From Voacanga thouarsii (lineage: Eukaryota; Streptophyta; Magnoliopsida; Gentianales; Apocynaceae), in the NCBI GenBank assembly GCA_026120185.1, contig JANUWF010001659.1, positions 62,001-126,000 of the forward strand: a DNA stretch of 64,000 nt, in the 5' to 3' direction. Within the stretch, counting starts at the first letter, position 1; every line of letters begins with the position of its first letter. The notes beneath the pieces are model-generated. The model ran no database searches, had not been told where the DNA came from, and saw only the letters and a program-made list of their open reading frames with translations. Position numbers and translations under genes: made by a program. Shown here in pieces: positions 10,199-18,659 of the stretch.

Positions 10199-12030
10199 TA
10201 TCTCTTGAAAAATTTAAGCTTTCTTTTGAATTCCTTTTCTAGTATTCTTCATGCCTTGGCCGAAAACCCCAAGTGAGGAGCCACTTTGAAGAATTTCAAG
10301 TGGTATAAAACACTTCTTGATGAATATTAGAGTTAGGGAATATATTAGGGGAAAATCTTATTTTACCTCTTCAAGAATTTTAGTCATAATCCCTTTTATT
10401 TATTTAATTGTTTTAGAGAAATATTTTTACTAAAGTCTTAGATATCTTCTTTAGGTTTAAACGTCACTTTTATAGGAATAAGACTCCATATTTAACTCCT
10501 AAGTTCAAGGATTTTGGATAAAGATAAATTTTACTTTATTTTCAGCTTTTGTTCTCTTGGATTTGCGAAAACCTTAAGCTAGAAAATTCTGGAAATTTTT
10601 CCAGATTTTGTCTGCCACCTTGGAGCCCTTTTAGCTCAATCCAAACCCTTCTAGGACTAGGGAAAATCTTATCTAAATCCTTGATAAAACCATATTTTAT
10701 TCAATCCAAATTCAATTAGGATTTTCTTCCTTATCCTAGCAAAATTTCGGCAGCTTTGTATCAACACAAGCTGTCCGAAATTCCAGCCCTCTTTAGCTAC
10801 AATCCAACTCTGTAAATCCTAGCACAAAACACCTAGAACACTCCTTAACAATTCAACTACCTTAGCTGCACAAAACCAGAATTTCTATCCCCAAAAAACT
10901 ACTGATTTTCGGCAGCTAAACTACTGATTTTCGGCAGCTTGGAAACCAGAAAATTCAGTCAGCTTGCACAGGAATTTTGTCCAGCCTTGAACTCCTAATC
11001 CAACCGAAATTCTGCACACACAACACACCAAAAAACCCCAGCTGATCAAGCCAATTTCAACGCCTAAAACCCTCATCTTTTCTCTGGAAATTTCGGCAGA
11101 ATTACAGCCTAAACAGTCCAGAATTTCTTCTCCTTTTGTTCAGCAATTTTGCACAACACTTACACAGGATTTTTCAGTCATCAACACCCACACAAACTCT
11201 TCCTTGTTTGGCCCAAAATTCTAAACACACTCAACCCTTCTGTTGAGGATTATTTCGGTCAGCCTAGGAGAGCAAATTGCAGATTATTCTCCCCCCTTAA
11301 ACTCACCTAAAATCGGCAGCAAGGAGACACATCACAAGCTGAAATTTCGCTCTTGCTGTCCAAGAAACCTAAAGCCATTAGGAGTCTTTCTAAACATCAC
11401 CATCTAACCCTAAACCAATCTTCTCCAACTCTAAATCATAGCAACCGTCTACCCTCTCCATTCTACACGAAAATTCCAGTAAATTCTCTCTGCAAATTTT
11501 TGAAAACTCAAGAACTATTCTAAGCCAAAAATCGAACACACCTTAAGGTAAGCAAAAATCCTTTCAACCTCTTGATGCCGTTTTCTCTAATGATTCTTTT
11601 CTCTTTCTTCTACCCTTGAATCACGCCCTATAGAGGCTGATTTCATCTTCTTCTTTAATTTTCGGTCAAGAGAAGCAAAGGAGGTAGCTTTTCTCTTCTT
11701 CTCAAGCGAACTCGGGACAATCACCATAGGAGCATCGAGACCTCATTACACGGTTGTTGCAAGGTAAGGGAATACCCACCCTTGATGCCGAAAGTAAAGT
11801 CTAATGGTGTTTAGTAGCGAGATGAACATGTGGTCGTGGTCTATGATCTTTGGGGATTGAATAGTTTACTTGGAATTAAATAGGGGATTGCAAATTGCTG
11901 TGAAAATAAATGAGATTAGAGCATGTTTGAATTAATTGAGACCCTGATCATGATATTATATGGTTTAGATCAGGAGGATAATTGAGGAAAGCAAGTTGTG
12001 AATTTATCACGTTTATCTGAGACGTATCAA

Positions 12031-12110
12031 GTAAGTCCTTGCATAAACTCTTTTATTAAATGTTGTGATGGTAAGTCCTTATATAAACTGTTTTGGTAAA
12101 TGTTGTGATG
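12031..12110 (+). repeat. Two-copy 40-bp tandem repeat in the Gyp2 LTR
   Basis: Two units, 12031-12070 and 12071-12110, each begin GTAAGTCCTT and end TTGTGATG; a third partial start (GCAAGTCC) follows. The same pair is present in the Gyp2 3' LTR (about 24420-24500) and in Gyp3 (about 56597-56675). GTAAGT is also a strong plant 5' splice-site word. Confidence 0.8.
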
Positions 12111-12528
12111 GCAAGTCCATGTTGTGAAGCTTTGTAAAGCTATTGTTGAACTATGTTTGCTTAGGTTGTAAATGTGGATATTTATTCTTTAAACAGTTTT
12201 GTCAAACTAACGGTTTTATCAAAAAAACTATTCTTTTCCTTAAATTTTTAGAAATCTCTTTTAAAGAAAACCACATTTTACAAAGCCAAGATTTGGAAGT
12301 ATTTTGAATCAGGAATTGAAAGATATGTTCGTTGAGTACTCAATAAGGGTAGGCTAACAATACTAGTCTTGGAGGGCTAGCGTAAGTCTTCTGGTAGGAG
12401 GCCACCTCCAGAAGATGAACTCTGCTTGAAAAGGCGACAGTGTTGGTTGGTCAGGCCAGTCCGAGCTAGCATTTGTACCTGGTATGGTATTATTTATATT
12501 CCCCACATGGACACCTGGATGGTTTTGT

Positions 12529-12590
12529 TGGGTGTAGAGATGGAGGAGTATCTCACCCGGTGGGCTGTACACTCACCTTGATCAGAACTC
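12529..12590 (+). promoter_or_regulatory. Ultra-conserved block shared by different chromovirus LTRs
   Basis: A stretch of about 33 bases from TGGGTGTAGAG to CTCACCCGGT, followed by GGCTGTACAC, is identical here and in Sol1 (from about 22193), whose LTR is otherwise strongly diverged. Gyp3 has it with a few changes (about 57090). Position in the last fifth of the LTR suggests a role in the R region or RNA 3'-end formation (inference). Confidence 0.5.
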
Positions 12591-13170
12591 CCAACGTGTG
12601 GTAATTTGGTCCGAATAAGGTGCACAAAGTGTGGTGCCTTGGACATTTTGTTCTCATGGAGCCCAACGTATGGTGACATGACTTTTTATTCGAGTGGAGG
12701 AATTATTTTGTACAAAGTGTGACAATGAGAAAAACCCACTCCTTGCGAAAAGAGATTTTTTATGACTTGCCAAATTATTTCTACAAATGTTTTTTACTTT
12801 GCATACACGTACTATTCAAAACACCATGTGCACACACAGGACATACTGAGATTTATTCTCACACTATTTTACATCATGTTTTCAGGAGATAGATTGTGTT
12901 GAGGCTGCAGGGCTTGATAGTAGAGGCTTTGGCTATTTTTCCTATGCTGTTCTAGGGGACTTTTGTCGTTTATACTTCGGAACGATATTTGTTTTATCTC
13001 GTTTTGCTCCAAGTTGAGCCTGATGTAATAAGAGTATTTCTTTATTTATCTAAGTTGATTCCTTTAGAGATTACCTTTTTATTTTATACCTCGTTCTAAA
13101 GACCCCTTGTCCTACGGGACGGGGTGACATCCCCGCCCTTTTAGGGTACGTAGTCGTGGGGTGTTACAAG

Positions 13171-13181
13171 TGGTATCAGAG
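13171..13181 (+). other. Gyp2 primer-binding site (initiator-Met tRNA)
   Basis: TGGTATCAGAG begins two bases after the LTR end and is complementary to the 3' end of plant initiator-Met tRNA, the usual minus-strand primer of these elements. Confidence 0.9.
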
Positions 13182-13267
13182 AGAGGTTTAGGCAATTACT
13201 TGACTTATGGGGTTCTATTTTCTTAAGTATTCTGATCTGATGCTAATTTTTATCTTTTGTTTATAGG

Positions 13268-13960
13268 ATGGTCAAAAGAGTTGTATCGGTTGTCAGAGAC
13301 TGGCCCACTGGCTGCGGGAATCCACCAGCCCCACTACCCATAGCTGATCCACCTACACCTGATTCAGAGAGAGAGCGCGAGCCGTCAGTGTTAGACGACC
13401 CGGTGGTTGAGACGGAGATAGAGGTCGAGGAGAGCTTAGGGGAAGATGAGGGAGATGAGGAGATGATGGAGTTGAGTGAGGGGGAGGTAGATGAGCTAGG
13501 GAATGAGGGAGACGATGAGAACGAGGGAGAGATCGTTGGGGTAGAAGGAAAGGATGAGGAGGTAATGGAGGTTGTCCCAAGAGAGAGAGACCGTAGGCAG
13601 TCAGCTGTAGGAGGGGTAGGTTCGGGAAAGAGGAAGCTGGAAAAGAGTCCTAAGGGGTGTGGACTCCGATATGGACTGGGCGTAGATGCCATGCTAAGGA
13701 GAAAGGGGTTGGTTGATCCCTCTGACTTGGGGAGTGAGAGGCCTGCGCCTAAGGGTATAGTTAGATTAGCATTGGATGAGCTCTATGAGACGGCCATGAG
13801 AGCTAAGGGAGGCCAAGAGGGTGAGTTAGGGCAGCCAAGTGGGAGCGTTGGTTTCACGAGGAACTACATAGGGAGACCCGATAGCTCCGTGGGGTGGCTG
13901 GTGGAACCGGCCTCTGACGACTCCGATACTTTTGTTGAAATCAGGGAGAGTCGAACATAG
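13268..13960 (+). CDS. ORF0: acidic protein of unknown function upstream of gag (Gyp2)
   Basis: A 230-codon intact frame between the primer site and gag. Residues 1-40 are Pro-rich, 30-105 are strongly acidic (runs of Glu and Asp), a basic KRKLEKSPK patch (about 119-127) could be a nuclear localisation signal, and 128-230 are the best conserved part, with GLRYGLG, DAMLRRKG, LVDPSDLGSERP, VRLALDELYETAMRAK and YIGRPDSSVGWLVEP. I recognise no known domain: no zinc knuckle, protease or membrane segment. The homologue in Gyp3 (57831-58619) is longer by an insert in the middle. TTTATAG|G just before the ATG looks like a splice acceptor in both copies, so the ORF may be expressed from a spliced RNA. 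It stays open while the neighbouring gag-pol is full of stops. Extra ORFs before gag are known in Ogre/Tat elements, but I do not know one for Tekay/Del. Confidence 0.75.
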   Translation: MVKRVVSVVRDWPTGCGNPPAPLPIADPPTPDSEREREPSVLDDPVVETEIEVEESLGEDEGDEEMMELSEGEVDELGNEGDDENEGEIVGVEGKDEEVMEVVPRERDRRQSAVGGVGSGKRKLEKSPKGCGLRYGLGVDAMLRRKGLVDPSDLGSERPAPKGIVRLALDELYETAMRAKGGQEGELGQPSGSVGFTRNYIGRPDSSVGWLVEPASDDSDTFVEIRESRT

Positions 13961-14273
13961 AAAACCAGTAGCTTTTACTTTTCTTTCTTTGGGATTTGCA
14001 TACTTTTGTTTGTTTATCTCTTTTAAGGGAGCATGTGGCTCATAGGGCCTATTTATCATTTTAAGTAAAAAGGGTATTGTATGAGATGACCCCATCTTTT
14101 CTGCAAAGAATGGTTTATATGACAAGCATGAGTTTTGTTTATTACTTAATTTATCTCTGCATGTTATCATCACATTCTCTTTTAGATGAGTACATTGCTA
14201 GCAACTGATCATGCATCTAAGCATATTCTTTTCCCCCTTGGTAACTAACTGACCCTGAGCGAATATGATTAAG

Positions 14274-14902
14274 ATGGCACCAAGACGCCGAAAAGTTATG
14301 CATAGTAGAATGGTGCAGGATAGTGCATCCTCCACCCCGGAATTTGAGCAGATGCATCGTTCCACCCCCGACGTGGAGGAGCACCTGCCATGTAAGCAGG
14401 AATTGGCTTCGGAGAGGTTACGGGAGGTGACCATGGGTCAGGCTTTCGACAAGATGGCCTCGATCCTACAGAACTTGACTGAAAGAGTGGACAAGGTGGC
14501 TAGGAAACCACCGCGGGGAGAGGATGAGGCTTTGGAGTGTTTCCTGAAGTTCCAACCTCCCACATTCCAGGGGGAGGTGGAACAGGATGAGAAAGCCGAG
14601 AAATGGATTGAGCAGATGGAGGACATTTTCGCTACTTTGCAGTACTCGGAGGAGAGGATGGTAAAGTTCGCTACTTTTCGGCTGAGAGGACCGTCTCGAG
14701 CATGGTGGCAGTAGGTGCGGGGTGATTGGGATAAGGAGGAGCAGGAATAGTCGTGGGACGATTTTACAGAGGCTTTCCGGGCTGAGTACATTCCTCGATA
14801 GGTGGCCGAGAAGAGGGAGGACGAATTCCAGACCCTCAGGCAGGGAGGCATGACCGTGGCCCAATATGCAGCCCGATTCATGCAGTTATCCAAGTACTGC
14901 AT
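14274..14902 (+). pseudogene. Gyp2 gag, N-terminal and capsid part
   Basis: Gag starts at MAPRRRKV (14274; an ATG nine bases earlier is absent in Gyp3, so the later start is preferred). The retrotransposon gag capsid domain is clear: FLKFQPPTFQGE, WIEQMEDIFATLQYSEERMVKFATFRLRG, AWWQ, then [40 protein letters not shown]. Stops occur where Trp is expected: TAG after AWWQ (14712), again before SWDDF and in IPR*VAEK. One base is missing near 14900 compared with Gyp3, shifting the frame. The 300 bases between ORF0 and this start hold no gene but contain a possible acceptor (TTCTCTTTTAG, about 14175-14185). Confidence 0.85.
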
Positions 14903-16432
14903 GTGCTTGTAGACACGGAGCAGAAACGTACCCGGCAATTCGTGAAAGGGCTTAGGCCAGAGTTGAGGAAAGCATTGGCCCTATCGCCGCCTACATCGTA
15001 CATTGCCACTGTGGACGCAGCTTCTCGGATGGAGAACGAAGATCGGCATCGACCGGTGAACCGACCCTTTCAACCAAGTCGTCCACTTATGAGGCCTTCC
15101 GGCAATAAGCGACCTGCGGCCTTTATGCCGTGGCGAAATCGGGGTAAGCAGCCTCGAGTGCCAGTAGCAGGACCAATGCAAGGCAGCTTGAATTGCCGAC
15201 TGTGTGGGAAGCGGGGCCACACCGAAAGAAACTGCTGGGGTAATGGGGGTGTGAGGAGGTGCTTCAATTGCGGAGACCCGGGACACTTGAGAAACGTCTG
15301 CCCCAAACCCTTAAGGATTGAGCAGACCGCGCCGGCCCAACCAATGGGAGGAAATAGAGGCGCCGCTGCTGGACCAGCCGGAGTGGGAGGCCTGAAGCCC
15401 CAGGTGAAAGCCAAAGTTTTTACCCTGAACCGAGAAGAAGTCAGAGCAGACGCCGCTGTGATCGAATGTAACCTTTCTATCCAGGGTTGTCTTGTTAATG
15501 TTCTGAAAGATCTAGAATCTACACACTCTTATGTAAGTAAAGTATGTGCTTCACGTCTGGGCTGGGAAGGAAATGAGCTACCTTATACCCTAATAGTTAG
15601 TTCCCCCTTGGGAAAGGTGGTGGAAGCAGGCGAGAAAATGGGAAGTTGTGGAGTTGAGGTTAGGAAGGAGATTCTGGAAGCCGACCTTATAATCCTGCCC
15701 ATGGACGATTATTACTTGATCTTGGGCATGGACTGGTTGTCGAAACACGGAGCTTGTGTGGACTACAAGGTCAAGACGGTGGAGTTTACGAGACCTGGAC
15801 GGGATGTAATTGAATTCAATGGCAAGCGAACGAAGGAACTGAAATTCCTTATTGCTGGAGCTAAAGCCCAGAAGTTACTCAAGAAAGGATGTACGGGATA
15901 TTTGGCGTATCTCCTAAACAAACCGAAAGACCAGTGTACCTTGGAAAGTATGGAGGTAGTGAAAGACTTTTCGGATGTGTTCCCTATAGAGCTCACTTCC
16001 CTACCCCCTGAACGGGAAGTTGAGTTCACCGTAGATCTGATTCTCGGAGCAGAACCGGTATCCAGAACCCCCTACTGGATGGCACCGACAGAGTTGAAGG
16101 AGCAATTGGAAGAATTGCTAAGGCAAGGCTACATTCGGCCGAGTACGTCACCGTGGGGAGCCTCGGTGTTGTTTGTCAAGAAGAAAGATGGAACCTTGAG
16201 GCTATGTATCGATTATCGGGGACTGAACAATCTAACGATCAAGAATAAATATCCTCTACCCTTGATCGATGAGTTGTTTGATCAACTGCAAGGCGCTGCT
16301 TGCTTTTCGAAATTGGACCTACGGCAAGGATACTATCAGGTGAGGATCAAAGAAGAAGACATTCCTAAGACTGCATTCAACACACAGAATGGCGACATTA
16401 CTTGTATGGTGCACAATACGAGGTTTTCATAG
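14903..16432 (+). pseudogene. Gyp2 gag nucleocapsid, protease and N-terminal reverse transcriptase
   Basis: A 509-codon open stretch of the polyprotein. Residues 1-60 finish gag ([14 protein letters not shown]). Two zinc knuckles follow, [14 protein letters not shown] and [14 protein letters not shown] (both C-x2-C-x4-H-x4-C). The aspartic protease starts about residue 185, but its catalytic triplet reads DLE where Gyp3 has DPG, so it is probably inactive; [10 protein letters not shown] marks its C-terminal part. RT begins about residue 350: [64 protein letters not shown] and [12 protein letters not shown]. It stops at a deletion junction, so the YxDD palm is missing. The ATG at 14903 is not a real start. 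Confidence 0.85.
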
Positions 16433-16551
16433 ACCATAAGAGTTTGAGGTACATCTTCACGCAAAAGGACTTAAATCTCCGGCAGCGTAGGTGGATGGAG
16501 TTCCTGGAAGAATATAAGTTCCCTATTAACTATCATCCGAGTTAAGCGAAT
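16380..16551 (+). pseudogene. Gyp2 RT/RNase H deletion scar
   Basis: At about 16390 the sequence jumps from the RT fingers (AFNTQ) straight to the end of RNase H (YEVF-like, then [28 protein letters not shown]). Comparison with Gyp3 shows loss of about 700 bases, equal to roughly 61044-61750 there, including the catalytic FIDD motif and the first RNase H Asp. Short similarity (AATG(C/G)CGAC) at the ends suggests a slippage or end-joining deletion. A TAA replaces Lys in the YHPGKAN motif. Confidence 0.85.
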
Positions 16552-17532
16552 GTGGTAGTAGACGCTCTAAGTCGGAAGGTGAAAATGGTGCACTTGAGAA
16601 TACAAGAGGTGTCGACAGTCCAGGATATCCTGGAGAAGGAGGCGCAAATACAAGAGAGGAAGATCTGCGTGAGCAATTTGACCCTAAAACCCAATTTGGA
16701 CCAGGAAATTGTATCAGGTCAACAGGGCAGTACAGAATTTCAAATTTTCAGGGAAAAAGAGATCGCGAGAGGAGGAAACGATTTCCGAACCGATGAGAAT
16801 GGGGTATTATACTTTCGGGACCAGATTTGTGTACCGGACATCCAATACTTAAGGAAGAGGATACTGGACGAAGCACACAAGAGCAAATATACCATACACC
16901 CTGGGGAGGTAAAGATGTACCAAGACTTGAAGAGGAAATATTGGTGGGCTGGAATGAAGAGGGATGTAGTTCAGCATGTGTCAACCTGCCTGATGTGCCA
17001 GAAGGTTAAGATGGAGCATAAGAAGTCTGCAGGTTTACTGCAACCGTTACCGATTCCCGAATAAAAATGGGAAGAGGTGACCATGGACTTTGTGACTGGC
17101 CTTCCGATGACCAAGTCACACAAAGATACGATCTGGGTGGTAGTGGACCAATTGACCAAGACAGCGCACTTCATACCGGTAAACGTAAGGGACTCGATGG
17201 AAAAGTTGGCTCAGACATATACCCAAGAAATTGTAAGGTTGCATGGTGTACCGTCAAGCATTGTGTCGGATAGGGACCCTAGATTCACTTCAAGGTTATG
17301 GGGTAAGTTTCAGGAGTCCTTGGGCACGACCCTAAAATTCAGCACCTCTGCTCATCTGCAAATAGACGGACAATCCGAAAGAGTCATTCAGATACTGGAA
17401 GACATGCTCCGAGCATGTATCTTGGACTTTGGAGATAAGTGGATTGAGTCTTTACCGCATGCGGAGTTAGCATATAACAACAGCTATCAGGCGTCGATCG
17501 GAATGGCGCCGTACGAAGCACTGTATGGGTGA
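16552..17532 (+). pseudogene. Gyp2 integrase
   Basis: After the linker ([11 protein letters not shown]) comes the zinc-binding domain with His residues around KYTIHPGEVKMYQDLK and CLMCQKVK, then the catalytic core: Asp in MDFVTGLPMTK, Asp in VSDRDPRFTS and Glu in QSERVIQ, the full D,D-E triad. Two changes break the frame: TAA replaces the Trp of PEWKWE at about 17062, and TGA replaces Arg of GRKCQ at 17530. Integrase inserts the cDNA into chromosomes. The core residues are intact, so the inactivation is by stops only. Confidence 0.85.
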
Positions 17533-18141
17533 AAATGCCAAGTACCGATATACTGGGGATGGACAGAAGAAGGGAACGTTAAGAAGACTAGTGAAGTATG
17601 CATTCAGGAGATGATGGATAAGATTAAGTTAATTCGAGAAAGGCTAAGGGCAGCGCAAAGCAGACAGAAGAGTTATACCGACTCTAGGAGAAGGGAATTG
17701 GAGTTCCAAGTAGGTGACCGTGCATTCTTGAAGTTGACTCCTAGTAGAGGAATCCTGAAACATCCAGGGGGGGGGGAGTTGAGTCCTAGGTATTTGGAAC
17801 CATTCCCGATATTGGAGAAAATTGGACCGGTTGCCTACCGATTAGATCTACCTGATGGTCTAACCGGGATGCATGATGTATTTCATGTCTCTCAATTAAA
17901 GAGGTACAACCCCAATCCGAGTCATGTACTTAATGAGGAACCGTTGGAGTTGCAACCCAATTTGAGTTATGTGGAGAGACCCATCAAGATCTTGGAGCGG
18001 AGTATTAAGACGCTTCGAAACAAACAGATATCCATGGTGAAGATACTTTGGGATCACCATAAAGCACAGGATGCAACGTGGGAAATGGAGGAATGGTTAA
18101 GACGGAAGTATCCAGGTATGCTCGAAGGGTATGAAATCTGA
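17533..18141 (+). pseudogene. Gyp2 integrase C-terminus with chromodomain
   Basis: Continues the polyprotein in frame after the TGA at 17530: IKLIRERLRAAQSRQKSYTDSRRRELEFQ, then GPVAYRLDLPDGLTGMHDVFHVSQLKRY (the GPY/F module), and at the C-terminus a chromodomain-like fold (SYVERPIKILERSIK...VKILWDHHKAQDATWEMEEW). In chromoviruses this domain guides insertion toward chromatin with particular histone marks. The aromatic cage appears incomplete, as in the plant Tekay/Del group (family knowledge). It ends at TGA 18139-18141, shortly before the polypurine tract. Confidence 0.85.
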
Positions 18142-18160
18142 ATTTCGGGATGAAATTCTC

Positions 18161-18175
18161 TTAAGGGGGAAGGGA
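18161..18175 (+). other. Gyp2 polypurine tract
   Basis: TTAAGGGGGAAGGGA sits directly before the 3' LTR, the plus-strand primer site. The same tract precedes the Gyp3 3' LTR at 63481-63495. Confidence 0.9.
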
Positions 18176-18659
18176 TGTAATACCCCGCCCAAAACCACCT
18201 TTGACTATGGGGAAAAGTCATGCATTGCATAGCATCTTGCATTTTATGTGGTAGCTAGAATAATTTTATTTGCATGGATGCATGTGAATTTTTCCGTTGC
18301 TCTTGCTTTTGAATTAATTGATGTGAAATAGTTGTGTTGTTAAAGATTTGGATAAGGGAGGTTTGGTCGAAGATTTGGAAGGATGAGTATTAGGGTGGTG
18401 AGAATTGATTGTGGAAAAAATTAGTATTGGAGTTGTTTTGGAATAGCGGGGAGGTTGGTGATTTCCTTTGGTGACCCGAGTTCGAATCCTATCTCTTGAA
18501 AATTTTAAGCTTTCTTTTGAATTCCTTTTCTAGTATTCTTCATGCCTTAGTCGAAAACCCCTAGTGAGGTGCCACTTTGAAGAATTTCAAGTGGTATAAA
18601 ACTCTTCTTGATGAATATTAGAGTTAGGGAATATATTAGGGAAAAATCTTATTTTACTT

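Larger units (their letters stand above)
9885..13168 (+). repeat. Gyp2 5' LTR
   Basis: A 3284-bp LTR from TGTAATACCCC to GGGGTGTTACA; the ends form an 11-bp near-perfect inverted repeat. It holds a tRNA-like A/B box pair (10153-10198), a 20-bp tandem duplication of CTACTGATTTTCGGCAGC (about 10904-10942) absent from the 3' copy, two splice-donor-like AGGTAAG sites (11547, 11763), a 40-bp tandem repeat (12031-12110), a strongly conserved block (12529-12590) and a terminal hairpin CGGGG/CCCCG (13120-13135). No protein-coding content. Confidence 0.9.

Noticed and set aside
10180..10200. A true tRNA gene at the GTTCGAATCC motif
   Set aside because: No acceptor stem or anticodon arm can be drawn around it; reported only as tRNA-like boxes.
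13261..13692. Minus-strand Ser/Pro-rich frame of 143 codons opposite ORF0
   Set aside because: Antisense shadow of the acidic region; the plus-strand frame shows the silent-change pattern.
14438..14938. 166-codon minus-strand frame (also at 59097-59597)
   Set aside because: It is antisense to gag and present in both copies only because gag is conserved; no domain.
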